DNA of 64,000 nucleotides, taken from NCBI RefSeq assembly GCF_014170335.1, contig NZ_LZZS01000016.1, forward strand, positions 1 through 64,000, read 5' to 3'. Below the pieces are notes generated by a model, which was not told the origin of the DNA, did no database searches, and saw only the letters and a program-made list of their open reading frames with translations. The position numbers were made by a program, and so were the translations under genes. This document shows positions 33,324 to 42,431 of this stretch, piece after piece. Position 1 is the first letter of the stretch, and every line of letters starts with the position of its first letter. Source of the stretch: Achromobacter sp. UMC46. Its GTDB lineage: Bacteria > Pseudomonadota > Gammaproteobacteria > Burkholderiales > Burkholderiaceae_B.

Positions 33324-34166
33324 TCAGCCTCGATGCAAAATCATTTCCAGCACGAAACGGCTGCCGGTATACGCCAGAATCAGGAAACCAAAGCCCGTCA
33401 GCGTCCAGCGCAGGGCCACGCGCCCGCGCCAGCCCCATACGTGGCGGCCCACCAGCAGCACCCCGAACGTCAGCCAGGACAGCAGGGTGAAGACGGTCTT
33501 GTGGTCGAACGGCAGGATCTTGCCGGTCAGCTTCATGGACGCGAACGATCCCGAGCCCACGGCCAGCGTCAGCACGATGAAACCGATCCAGATGATACGG
33601 AACAGCAGTTGCTCCTGCACCAGCAGCGGCGGCTGGGAGTCCAGCACGCGGCCGATGATGCTGCGTTCGGCCGGGGCGTCCAGCGGGCGGTGCAGGTGGC
33701 GGTCCAGCAGGGCCATCATCATGGCGTGCAGGGCGGCGATGGTGATCAGGCCGTAGGCGGCCAGGGCGATCAGCAGGTGGACGCGCAACCAGGCGTCGTC
33801 GGCGTGGGGCACGAATTGCCCCTGCGGGAACAGCGCCGCCAGGGCGCTGGCGATGGCGGCGGCGGGCAAAAGCAGCAATTGCAGGCCGTCGATACGCACC
33901 AGCAGGCTTTCCAGCCAGAACACCACCATGCCCAGCCAGATGGCCGCCGACAGGGCAAGTGCCCACCCAATGAACAGATGCTGGGCGCCCAGCATCGCTT
34001 GTTGCAGGCCGATTCCATGGAGAACCAGTGCCCCCAGCAGGCACAGACGGGCGATTCTGCCCGTCTTTTCCACTTCCCCGGCGCCGGCCAGACGGATCCA
34101 AAGTGATCCCCCTAGCACTGCGTACGCCAAGGCAGCCGCTGTGTGAAATACAATGCCTAGTGACAT
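33324..34166 (-). CDS. CcsA/YpjD-like cytochrome c assembly-family membrane protein
   Basis: A 280-residue inner-membrane protein with about eight hydrophobic helices and the segment VFTLLSWLTFGVLLVGRHVWGWRGRVALRWT, which contains the His of the CcsA/CcmC (cytochrome c assembly) fold. E. coli YpjD occupies the same place next to ffh. It is divergent from ffh (106 bp) and heads a small minus-strand group with the PP0621-like gene and ampD. Whether it handles haem is unproven. Confidence 0.85.
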   Translation of the reverse strand: MSLGIVFHTAAALAYAVLGGSLWIRLAGAGEVEKTGRIARLCLLGALVLHGIGLQQAMLGAQHLFIGWALALSAAIWLGMVVFWLESLLVRIDGLQLLLLPAAAIASALAALFPQGQFVPHADDAWLRVHLLIALAAYGLITIAALHAMMMALLDRHLHRPLDAPAERSIIGRVLDSQPPLLVQEQLLFRIIWIGFIVLTLAVGSGSFASMKLTGKILPFDHKTVFTLLSWLTFGVLLVGRHVWGWRGRVALRWTLTGFGFLILAYTGSRFVLEMILHRG

Positions 34167-34272
34167 AGAAACCGTTGTCTGGATGGGGCCTTGGGGTGCA
34201 TGTCACCCGAAAGCGCAGAATCCGCGCCTGCGGCCACCGTTCAATCAACTAGTTTAAGCGGAAACGCCTCTC

Positions 34273-35679
34273 ATGCTCGATAACCTAACTACACGCCTAT
34301 CGCGCGTCGTCAAGACGCTGCGCGGTGAAGCCCGCCTGACCGAGGCCAACACCCAGGAGATGCTGCGCGAAGTGCGCATGGCGCTGCTGGAAGCCGACGT
34401 GGCGCTGCCCGTTGTGCGCGAATTCGTCGCCCGCGTGAAAGACAAGGCGCTGGGCGAAGAAGTCGCCGGCAGCCTCAGCCCGGGCCAGGCCCTGGTGGGC
34501 GTCGTCCACAAGGAACTGACCGCCTTGATGGGCGGCGACCTGGGCGCCGATTCCAACGAATTGTCGCTGGCCGTGCAGCCGCCCGCCGTCATCCTGATGG
34601 CTGGCCTGCAAGGCGCGGGTAAAACCACTACCACCGGCAAACTGGCCCGCTGGCTGTCCGAAGGCCAGCACACGCAGCACGGCCGCAAGACCGGCAAGAA
34701 GAAAGTGCTGGTGGTGTCCGCCGACGTCTACCGTCCGGCCGCTATCGACCAGTTGAAGAGCGTGGCGGCGCAGGTCGGCGTGGATTTCCTGCCGTCCGAC
34801 CCCAGCCAGAAGCCCGAAGACATCGCGCGGGGCGCGGTGGACCATGCCAAGCGCCATCACTACGACGTGCTGATCCTGGACACGGCCGGCCGTCTGGGCA
34901 TCGACGAGGCCATGATGCGCGAAATCCGCGCATTGCATGATCTGGTCAAGCCGGTTGAAACGCTGTTCGTCGTGGACGCCATGCAGGGCCAGGACGCGGT
35001 CAACACCGCGCGCGCCTTTGCCGACGCGCTGCCGCTGACCGGCGTGGTGCTGACCAAGCTGGACGGCGATGCCCGCGGCGGCGCGGCCCTGTCGGTGCGC
35101 CACGTCACCGGCAAGCCGCTGAAGTTCGTCGGCGTGTCCGAAAAGCTGGATGGCCTGGAACCGTTCTACCCCGACCGCATGGCGCAGCGCGTGCTGGGCA
35201 TGGGCGACATCGTTTCGCTCGTCGAACAGGCGCAGAAGAACATCGACATCGCCGAAGCCCAGAAGCTGGCGGCGAAGATCAAGTCGGGCAACAAGTTCGA
35301 CCTGAACGATTTCCGCGACCAGCTCGGCCAGGTGAAGAAGCTGGGCGACATGGGTTCGCTGCTGGAAAAGCTGCCGGCCCAGTTTCAGCAGGCCGCCGGC
35401 CAACTGCAGGGCGGCCAGGCGGAAAAACAGCTGCGCCGCACGGAAGGCATCCTGAATTCCATGACGGCGGCCGAACGCGCCAAGCCCGAACTGATCAAGG
35501 CCTCGCGCAAGCGCCGCATCGCAACGGGTTCGGGCGTGCCGGTGCAAGAGGTCAACCGCCTGCTTGCCCAGTTCGAACAGATGCAGGGCATGATGAAGCA
35601 GATGAAGAAGGGCGGCATGGCGAAGATGATGCGCGCCATGGGCGGCATGAAGGGAATGGGCCGCTTCGGCATGAAGTGA
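34273..35679 (+). CDS. ffh: Signal recognition particle protein Ffh
   Basis: A 468-residue SRP54-type GTPase that binds 4.5S RNA and signal peptides and docks ribosomes to FtsY. N domain with LTEANTQEMLREVRMALLEADVAL, then the G domain: GLQGAGKTTTTGKLA (G1), VSADVYRPAAIDQL (G2), DTAGRLGIDEAMM (G3), TKLDGDARGGAALS (G4) and GVSEKLDGLEPF (G5). The M domain ends in the methionine-rich stretch (MQGMMKQMKKGGMAKMM...). The gene stands alone and converges on the LysM gene. Confidence 0.97.
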   Translation: MLDNLTTRLSRVVKTLRGEARLTEANTQEMLREVRMALLEADVALPVVREFVARVKDKALGEEVAGSLSPGQALVGVVHKELTALMGGDLGADSNELSLAVQPPAVILMAGLQGAGKTTTTGKLARWLSEGQHTQHGRKTGKKKVLVVSADVYRPAAIDQLKSVAAQVGVDFLPSDPSQKPEDIARGAVDHAKRHHYDVLILDTAGRLGIDEAMMREIRALHDLVKPVETLFVVDAMQGQDAVNTARAFADALPLTGVVLTKLDGDARGGAALSVRHVTGKPLKFVGVSEKLDGLEPFYPDRMAQRVLGMGDIVSLVEQAQKNIDIAEAQKLAAKIKSGNKFDLNDFRDQLGQVKKLGDMGSLLEKLPAQFQQAAGQLQGGQAEKQLRRTEGILNSMTAAERAKPELIKASRKRRIATGSGVPVQEVNRLLAQFEQMQGMMKQMKKGGMAKMMRAMGGMKGMGRFGMK

Positions 35680-35684
35680 TACCC

Positions 35685-35714
35685 AAAAAAATGGCCAGAC
35701 GTTGCGTCTGGCCA
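35685..35714 (-). terminator. Terminator between ffh and the LysM gene
   Basis: A perfect 10-bp stem TGGCCAGACG / CGTCTGGCCA with a 3-nt loop. On the minus strand it is followed by seven T, so it terminates the LysM gene. On the plus strand it lies 12 bp after the ffh stop but without a T run, so it may serve ffh only weakly. Confidence 0.85.
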
Positions 35715-35803
35715 AGTAATCGCGGCAGGCAGGGGGCGCCTTGCCGCGACACAAGCCGGAAAACGCATGGGTGTTCTCCGGGTTGTTGGATTGCGTCGCG
35801 GCG

Positions 35804-36250
35804 TCAAGCCAAAGGCGGGATGCGCAACACCTGGCCCGGGTAGATCTTGTCGGGGCTGGTCAGCATCGGCTTGTTGGCTTCGAAGATCAGCGAGTTCTTG
35901 GCGCCTTGGCCCTTGCCGTACTGCGCCTCGGCGATCTTCCACAGGTTGTCGCCCTTTTGCACCGTGTACATCTTGGCTTCGGGCGTGGCCTGCTTCACTT
36001 TCAACTGATTGTCCACCGCGGCCACGCCGACGGTATTGCCCAGCGCCAGGGAAATCTTCTCGGCGGCTTCGGTGCTGAGGGCTTCGCCCGCCACCGTGAC
36101 CTTGTCGCCATCCACCGTGATTTGCAGGCCGTCTGCGTTCAGGCCGTGCTTATCCAGCTCTTTCTTCAACTCGTCTGCCGTCGCGGCCTTGGCCTCGCTG
36201 GCGCCGAAGAGCTTTTCCCCAACGTCCTTGATGAAATTGAGCAGACCCAT
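35804..36250 (-). CDS. BON and LysM domain protein (Kbp/YgaU type)
   Basis: A 148-residue protein: short N-terminal helix (MGLLNFIKDVGEKLFG), a BON domain (about 24-85, ADELKKELDKHGLNADGLQITVDGDKVTVAGEA), and a C-terminal LysM domain (about 94-146, MYTVQKGDNLWKIAEAQYG ... ANKPMLTSPDKIYPGQVLRIP). Length and layout match E. coli Kbp (YgaU), a potassium-binding protein; many annotations simply say LysM peptidoglycan-binding. No signal peptide is seen. It lies 45 bp beyond a glycine-rich small protein gene on the same strand. Confidence 0.92.
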   Translation of the reverse strand: MGLLNFIKDVGEKLFGASEAKAATADELKKELDKHGLNADGLQITVDGDKVTVAGEALSTEAAEKISLALGNTVGVAAVDNQLKVKQATPEAKMYTVQKGDNLWKIAEAQYGKGQGAKNSLIFEANKPMLTSPDKIYPGQVLRIPPLA

Positions 36251-36295
36251 AGTGTTTCCTTTATCGATGTTGCGGTGAGAAAACGAGTAGTGCCT

Positions 36296-36616
36296 TCAGG
36301 GCGCGCGGCCCACAAGCATCTTGCGCACGATCCCGACGATCAGGGTAAGCACGGCGCCACCGACGCCGCCGCCCACCACGTCACCGGCGATCGCTGAAAG
36401 ATCCAGTCCGGTATTGCCTGCCGTTGCCGCCGCGCCCGCGCCGGCCGTGATCATGGGCGCCAGCCACGAGCCGCCTGCCAGGCCGCCGATGGCCCCTGCG
36501 ATGGTGTTGCCGAGCGGGCCCAGATTGAACTGCTGGAGCATTTTCCCCAGTCCATTGCCGCCGGCTGCGCCAGCGACAAGCTGGATGAGAAGATTGATGA
36601 TGACCGCGGTGTTCAT
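36296..36616 (-). CDS. Small glycine-rich membrane protein, function unknown
   Basis: A 106-residue, strongly hydrophobic protein rich in Gly and Ala with several glycine-zipper-like stretches (VAGAAGGNGLGKML, NTIAGAIGGLAGGSW, AIAGDVVGGGVGGAVLTLIVG). It probably forms two or three membrane helices. An AAGGAGG ribosome-binding site lies 5 nt before the ATG at 36616, which decides this start over the in-frame one at 36670. It is probably co-transcribed with the LysM gene. I do not recognise a characterised family. Confidence 0.75.
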   Translation of the reverse strand: MNTAVIINLLIQLVAGAAGGNGLGKMLQQFNLGPLGNTIAGAIGGLAGGSWLAPMITAGAGAAATAGNTGLDLSAIAGDVVGGGVGGAVLTLIVGIVRKMLVGRAP

Positions 36617-36860
36617 GATGCCTCCTTGCCCCGTGGGGCGATGTGCAACGCTAGAACAACAACACGACAACGCAACAACGCCAGCAGCAACGATTATTAC
36701 TCGCGGACTTGCCGCCAGACGAGGGGTTAACGTGTAACAGGTTGCTAGTCGCTTGGCAGACTACGCAAGAATGCTAGTCAGTTTGCAGGGAGCGTCGGGC
36801 GGCAGGCGCAAACTCCCTCGGGCGCAGGGTGCCGTGCGTCAGGACCTGATCGAAAACGCA
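36617..36860. other. Intergenic region without a gene
   Basis: This stretch (about 338 bp in all up to thiS) contains no credible reading frame. It holds the short direct repeat TGCTAGTC at 36743-36750 and 36772-36779 (29 bp apart) and a GTTA-ACGTG-TAAC dyad near 36727. These lie in the likely promoter region of the glycine-rich/LysM gene pair. Its right end holds the terminator of the thiS operon. Confidence 0.5.
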
Positions 36861-36862
36861 TA

Positions 36863-36892
36863 AGCAAAAGGGCCGCTGGATCAGCGGCCCTT
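36863..36892 (-). terminator. Rho-independent terminator after thiS
   Basis: A perfect 10-bp stem AAGGGCCGCT / AGCGGCCCTT with a 5-nt loop; on the minus strand the stem runs into TTTTGCTT. It lies about 60 bp beyond the thiS stop and ends the trmB-pip-thiS unit. Confidence 0.75.
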
Positions 36893-36954
36893 CGTGTTCG
36901 CATCGCAAGTTTGCACCGCAATAGAAACGGTGCGAAAACGGTGGGATGGTGGAC

Positions 36955-37155
36955 TCAGCCCCCGCCCACCGCCACCACGATCTCGATCTGGTCGCCGTCG
37001 GTCAGCGTGGTCTGCTCATGTTGGCTCTTGGGCACGATCTCGCCGTTGCGCTCCACCGCCACGCGCTTGCCGGCGTAGCCCAGCGTCTGCAGCAGTTCGA
37101 TAACGGTAGTGTCCAGCGGGAACTCCCGCGCGTCGCCGTTCAGGGTGATGTGCAT
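36955..37155 (-). CDS. thiS: Sulfur carrier protein ThiS
   Basis: A 66-residue ubiquitin-fold sulfur carrier for the thiazole moiety of thiamine. It starts MHITLNGDAREFPLDTTV and ends in IEIVVAVGGG, with the C-terminal Gly-Gly that becomes the thiocarboxylate. GAGGAG lies 8 nt upstream of the ATG at 37155, deciding this start. The other thiazole genes are not in the window. It is downstream of the prolyl aminopeptidase gene by 11 bp, probably on the same transcript. Confidence 0.93.
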   Translation of the reverse strand: MHITLNGDAREFPLDTTVIELLQTLGYAGKRVAVERNGEIVPKSQHEQTTLTDGDQIEIVVAVGGG

Positions 37156-37166
37156 GTCAGGTCTCC

Positions 37167-38932
<1,766 letters not shown>

Positions 38933-39047
38933 AGCCCCGAATTGTAGTGGCAGGTGCGGCGGGGCGGAGTCGGCCGTAAGGACTAAATTAGGGACGCATT
39001 TAATTCAGGACGGCGGTCGAGGCCCGCGGCGAGCGCCAAAAATCCCC

Positions 39048-39076
39048 CTGGAATCCCAAAAAAGCCGCGCTATAAT
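39048..39076 (+). promoter_or_regulatory. Likely promoter of tRNA-Gly
   Basis: A perfect -10 box TATAAT at 39071-39076 is preceded at 17 bp by a weak -35-like CTGGAA (39048-39053) and followed by a GC-rich discriminator. It lies 43 bp upstream of the mature tRNA 5' end. Confidence 0.6.
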
Positions 39077-39119
39077 CGTCGGCTCTGCTGTGGCCCCTGC
39101 GCTGCGGCACGACACCCGA

Positions 39120-39193
39120 GCGGGTGTAGTTCAATGGTAGAACGGCAGCTTCCCAAGCTTCATACGAGGGTTCGATTCCCTTCACCCGCTCCA
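39120..39193 (+). tRNA. glyU: tRNA-Gly (anticodon CCC)
   Basis: 74 nt folding as a cloverleaf: acceptor GCGGGTG / CACCCGC, D arm GTTC-AATGGTA-GAAC, anticodon loop TTCCCAA giving CCC, T arm GAGGG-TTCGATT-CCCTT, discriminator T, and an encoded CCA. It matches E. coli glyU closely. The anticodon stem GCAGC / GCTTC has a C-U mismatch at 28:42, unlike E. coli. Confidence 0.95.
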
Positions 39194-39274
39194 ATCACGC
39201 TCCATACCTTCGTTAGCGTTTGGCATGCTGGTGCTGTGCCTTTTCCAATGCGGCGATCATTCGTTGGGCGTAAC

Positions 39275-40147
39275 TCAACCTCGCAGCGCCATCGCGCGTA
39301 GCAGCGCGTCAATCTGTCCGAACGCATCCTGCTGCCACTGTTCGGGCGTGCGGTCACCCAGCGCATGCGTGTCTTCGACGAAGCGCCTCACGCAGGTGGG
39401 TCCGTGCCCCTCGAAGACGTCGAACTTGTCGGCGATGTGGCGGAAACCGCGTTCGCCGCTTGCGTGCCCCAGGAGCGGGAGACATTCCTGCGCCAGCGCC
39501 TCGATGCCATCAGGGTAGTTCCGCACGCAGTAGTAGATGTCGTAGGCATCCTTCTGCTTGTAGCGGCCCGCCAGCGCATGGCCTTTCATTGCCAGCAGCG
39601 CAGGGATGGAGCACACCGCGATCTCCACGCGGTTGGTCCCTCCGTCCGGCATTGGGCCCGCCACCGCCACCAGTTGATAGAACCGCATCGCCAAGTCAGC
39701 GCCGTCGGCCCGTTGTACGGCAAAGTCGCTGATCAGGGGAGGGGTGTTCTTGACGATCTCCGCGTCGCGCGGCATCAGGAAATCGACCACGACGTCGATC
39801 GCCTCCCCGCCATCTCGCACGGGAACCTGGCGAACCAGTTGGAAGCGCCGAAGCCCGTCGCGTTGGGCGTATCCATGGCCTTGGAGCGCACCGATCAAGG
39901 TTGCGTACTCGCCGTCACCGAGTGCTTCCGCGTCCAGACCGACGTCCACATCGAGCGTGCCGACGTGGGGCATGTCCTCATTGGCCAGCAGCAGCCAGGG
40001 TACTGCACCGCCGATGATGGCGAACTTGCCTCTGAAGCTGCCAAGTATCTGGCCGATCTCGATCAGCACGGATTTCACTGCCGCGGTCGTGCGGTCGTCA
40101 TATTCGGAGGCCGATTGTGGTTCCTGGGGCGGTGTCATTGGGGCCAT
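39275..40147 (-). CDS. AbiEii-like nucleotidyltransferase toxin
   Basis: A 290-residue protein of the AbiEii/nucleotidyltransferase-fold toxin group. The polymerase-beta-type motif is visible as FAIIGGAVPWLL (Gly46-Gly47) followed by TLDVDVGL with the D-x-D pair Asp66 and Asp68; a later basic motif KGHALAGRYKQKDAYDIYYCVRN matches the family's RxKxKDxxD helix. Such toxins transfer nucleotides to tRNA or other targets and cause growth arrest. It overlaps its antitoxin gene by 13 nt. AAGGA lies 9 nt before the ATG at 40147; an ATG at 40138 overlapping the antitoxin stop as ATGA is the alternative. The actual target is unknown. Confidence 0.75.
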   Translation of the reverse strand: MAPMTPPQEPQSASEYDDRTTAAVKSVLIEIGQILGSFRGKFAIIGGAVPWLLLANEDMPHVGTLDVDVGLDAEALGDGEYATLIGALQGHGYAQRDGLRRFQLVRQVPVRDGGEAIDVVVDFLMPRDAEIVKNTPPLISDFAVQRADGADLAMRFYQLVAVAGPMPDGGTNRVEIAVCSIPALLAMKGHALAGRYKQKDAYDIYYCVRNYPDGIEALAQECLPLLGHASGERGFRHIADKFDVFEGHGPTCVRRFVEDTHALGDRTPEQWQQDAFGQIDALLRAMALRG

Positions 40148-41196
40148 GAAAGCTTTTCCTTGCGCAGGTGGTCGGCGGCCTCGGCGCCGCGTTCGCCGGC
40201 AATGGTGAGATCGAGGTAGGTCTGAACCGGGCTCGTGCAGACTGCGCCCGGCGCAGGTTCAATGGTGTCGGCGAACAATCCTGTGTCTTTCGGCACGGTG
40301 ATGACCACGTTCTCGCCCTTTGTGGCAGGCGCGAGCTTTAGCGCTGCCTGAAGCTTGCGCAGACCATCCTCGTCAGCGAAGAAGTAGTGCGTGCCGGTGC
40401 GGCCGTAGGGCGAAAGCCACTGCGCTGCCGAGAACGATGCGAAAGCGGCACGTCTGGGAGCATCGTCAGCGCGCAACGCGGTACGGGCCGCATCTTCGAA
40501 CGTGCTGCCATGCAGATGTGTGTAGAACCGCAGACGTTCACCCGGCGGTGCTGTGTAGCTGTCCCGCCATGCGTCCAACAGTGCATCGGGTTCTGAGAGG
40601 ACGAGACCGTCTTCCGAGGCGCGTGCCCATTCCCGATTAATCAAGCCGGTGCGCACATTGCTGACGTGCCCCAGGCTGACGCCGGAAATTGTCGACAACT
40701 CGGTGACGCGCCATGCACGGCCGGGCTCGCGCAGCATGACGCGCAGAACCTGAGCTGACTTTGGCCTAAACAGCGATTTGAGTTCGCGTTGTTCGGCCAC
40801 CGGTTTGTCCGCCACCATGCGCTCGATGAACACGCTGCCAAAAGCGATCCGGGCGTTGCCCTCTAGGTCGAGATAGCTGACGTCCTTCTCTTCGCACAAC
40901 CGTCTCACCGCGGGTGAGATGTAGGGGGCGATGAAGACAGGCGTCGCCTCGGGAGCTCGCTCCGCAATGTAGTTCCGTAGCTCCAGCAAGGCGGACCGGG
41001 CGTACCGCGGTTGCCCGTTCGATTTGTATTCGCAGATAAGTAGGTGCCGTTGGCCGTTGACGAGCAGCCGAGCGATCAAGTCCGGCTCCCAATCGCCGGA
41101 TACGGCTTCGGGTTCGATGCCTTCTATCTGAAGGACCGGGACCTTTTCAAGCGCCCGGCGCAGCGCCTCGCCAGCCCGAGCTTTCACATCTTTCAT
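40135..41196 (-). CDS. AbiEi-like antitoxin with an N-terminal PD-(D/E)XK-like domain and HTH
   Basis: A roughly 353-residue protein. Residues about 30-125 look like a restriction-endonuclease fold: WEPDL (Asp39), then ICEYKSNGQPR with Glu56-x-Lys58, then TPVFIAPYISPAVRRLCEEKDVSYLDLEG in pieces. A winged helix follows (about 150-205, VLRVMLREPGRAWRVTELSTISGVSLGHVSNV) and a C-terminal domain with SPVQTYLDLTIAG. This is the arrangement of COG4861/AbiEi-type type IV antitoxins, which repress their own promoter. An in-frame ATG at 41217 lies inside an operator palindrome, so I prefer 41196. It is coupled to the nucleotidyltransferase gene. Whether the nuclease-like domain is catalytic or only a DNA-binding relic is open. 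Confidence 0.72.
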   Translation of the reverse strand: MKDVKARAGEALRRALEKVPVLQIEGIEPEAVSGDWEPDLIARLLVNGQRHLLICEYKSNGQPRYARSALLELRNYIAERAPEATPVFIAPYISPAVRRLCEEKDVSYLDLEGNARIAFGSVFIERMVADKPVAEQRELKSLFRPKSAQVLRVMLREPGRAWRVTELSTISGVSLGHVSNVRTGLINREWARASEDGLVLSEPDALLDAWRDSYTAPPGERLRFYTHLHGSTFEDAARTALRADDAPRRAAFASFSAAQWLSPYGRTGTHYFFADEDGLRKLQAALKLAPATKGENVVITVPKDTGLFADTIEPAPGAVCTSPVQTYLDLTIAGERGAEAADHLRKEKLSWPQ

Positions 41197-41208
41197 TGAA
41201 TGATCATC

Positions 41209-41226
41209 TTTCAGCATCCGCTGAAA
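41209..41226. promoter_or_regulatory. Antitoxin operator copy 1
   Basis: TTTCAGC-ATCC-GCTGAAA, a perfect 7-bp inverted repeat with a 4-bp spacer. It abuts or overlaps the antitoxin start region. A second copy lies 67 bp upstream. Confidence 0.7.
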
Positions 41227-41275
41227 ATACCATATTTTCTGAAAGTCGTTTCTAAGATTTCACTTAAAGGCCGAA

Positions 41276-41293
41276 TTTCAACATCTGCTGAAA
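41276..41293. promoter_or_regulatory. Antitoxin operator copy 2
   Basis: TTTCAAC-ATCT-GCTGAAA, the same 18-bp element as copy 1 with two changes. The AT-rich stretch between the copies (with an extra TTTCTGAAA half-site pair near 41235) should hold the promoter. AbiEi antitoxins are known to bind paired inverted repeats at their promoters. Confidence 0.7.
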
Positions 41294-41416
41294 CTATCCT
41301 GTAGAGTGAAAATGCCTATGGGCGCGAAAGGAGCAATAGTGGAGATCCATCGGGTGATTGCCGCAAGCCTTTCCCGGAATGCCTGGCCGGCTCGACTGGC
41401 CGTGACTCCATCGCCT

Positions 41417-42211
41417 TCATGTTGATGCGTGCGCCGGTTTTGCCGCCTGCGTGGTGCCGGCATTGTCGGCGGCCTTCGCCGAACGTTTCTTCAATTCCAG
41501 GATGACCTGCCCGCCGGACAGGATGTCGGTCTGGACGGCGACCCGGGCTGCCTGACTGTCGCGGTTGCGCATCGCTGCAAGCAGGGAATAGTGGCCGTCG
41601 ATCATGTCGCGTCCGCCTGCCGTATAGCACTGGGCGATCAAGGGCCCCATCTTCAGCCATAGCCGTTCCAGGATGCTCAAGAGCACCGGCATGTTGGCGA
41701 TCCGACAGTACTCGAAATGGAAGTGCTGGTTCAGGCTGATGGCGGCCAGGACGTCGCCGGCGGCCAGCGCCTGTTCGTTCTGCTCGATCAGCGCTTCCAT
41801 GCGCGCGATGTCTTCGGCCGTGGCGACTTCGGCGGCCCGCGCGGCCGCCATGCCTTCGAGCTCCAGGCGGATGTCGCGGATTTCCAGGTATTCAGGCAGC
41901 GTGACGTCGGCCACCCGGATATCGCGCGCGCTGCGCATGGTCAGCGCGCCATCCTGTACCAGGCGCAGCACGCCGTCGCGCACGGGGGTGATGCTGGTGC
42001 CCAGCTCTGCCGCCAGCTCCCGGATACGCAGCCGGTCTCCCGGCCTGAGCTGGCCTTCCATCAGGGCGCTGCAGATTTTGGTGTAGACCCGCTTGCCCAT
42101 GCTTTCGTACTGCATGGCCGAAAAGCGCGCCTCTGTCTGCGGCAGGGGCAGCGACGGCTCGGGCGCTTCTGGGATAGGGTCGGAATGAGGGCTTGCGCTC
42201 GGATGATGCAT
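41417..42211 (-). CDS. GntR-family (FadR/FCD subfamily) transcriptional regulator
   Basis: A regulator of about 264 residues: an extended Pro-rich N-terminus, a winged helix (about 50-105, GKRVYTKICSALMEGQLRPGDRLRI ... LGTSITPVRDGVLRLVQDGAL) and an all-helical FCD domain (LPEYLEIRDIRLELEGMAAARAAEVA ... NQHFHFEYCRIANMPVLL with the metal-binding His). It is divergent from the kinase/aminotransferase/ABC operon and probably represses it. Start choice is uncertain: GTG 42244, ATG 42211 (inside a TGATGCATCA palindrome) or ATG 42115. Homologues starting close to the HTH would favour 42115. Confidence 0.87.
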   Translation of the reverse strand: MHHPSASPHSDPIPEAPEPSLPLPQTEARFSAMQYESMGKRVYTKICSALMEGQLRPGDRLRIRELAAELGTSITPVRDGVLRLVQDGALTMRSARDIRVADVTLPEYLEIRDIRLELEGMAAARAAEVATAEDIARMEALIEQNEQALAAGDVLAAISLNQHFHFEYCRIANMPVLLSILERLWLKMGPLIAQCYTAGGRDMIDGHYSLLAAMRNRDSQAARVAVQTDILSGGQVILELKKRSAKAADNAGTTQAAKPAHAST

Positions 42212-42213
42212 CA
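42204..42213. promoter_or_regulatory. GntR operator copy at the regulator gene
   Basis: TGATGCATCA, a perfect 10-bp palindrome of the FadR-type (TG...CA) kind. It is repeated at the other end of the intergenic region before the kinase operon, suggesting autoregulation by the GntR protein. Confidence 0.6.
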
Positions 42214-42389
42214 AAGTACGTGCCAAGAGTCTGAAGGTCGCCACGGAAAAGTCGGTCCGGGCGGGCGGATATCGGGCGTGCTGCCCACACCCTACTTTAT
42301 CAGCCTTATAGGCGAAACCGACGGGCGGGGCCGGTTTTCCGGGATTTTGGCGCCTCCGGGATTACACCGATATCGTGATTTTTGTTTCC

Positions 42390-42406
42390 TGATGCATGAT
42401 GCATCA
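42390..42406. promoter_or_regulatory. GntR operator copy before the kinase operon
   Basis: TGATGCATGATGCATCA is a perfect 17-bp palindrome containing the same TGATGCATCA core (42397-42406) plus an overlapping second half. It lies 25 bp before the chosen kinase start and would block the operon promoter when bound. Confidence 0.65.
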
Positions 42407-42431
42407 AATATCTAAACCAGGATGTGTCGTG

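Noticed and set aside
35685-35714. A dedicated ffh terminator
   Set aside because: The hairpin is strong but has no T run on the plus strand. The seven-T tract is on the minus strand, so it belongs mainly to the LysM gene.
39194-41416. A genomic island integrated at tRNA-Gly
   Set aside because: There is no integrase, and I see no repeat of the tRNA 3' end further along the window, so the toxin-antitoxin module cannot be called an island from this sequence.
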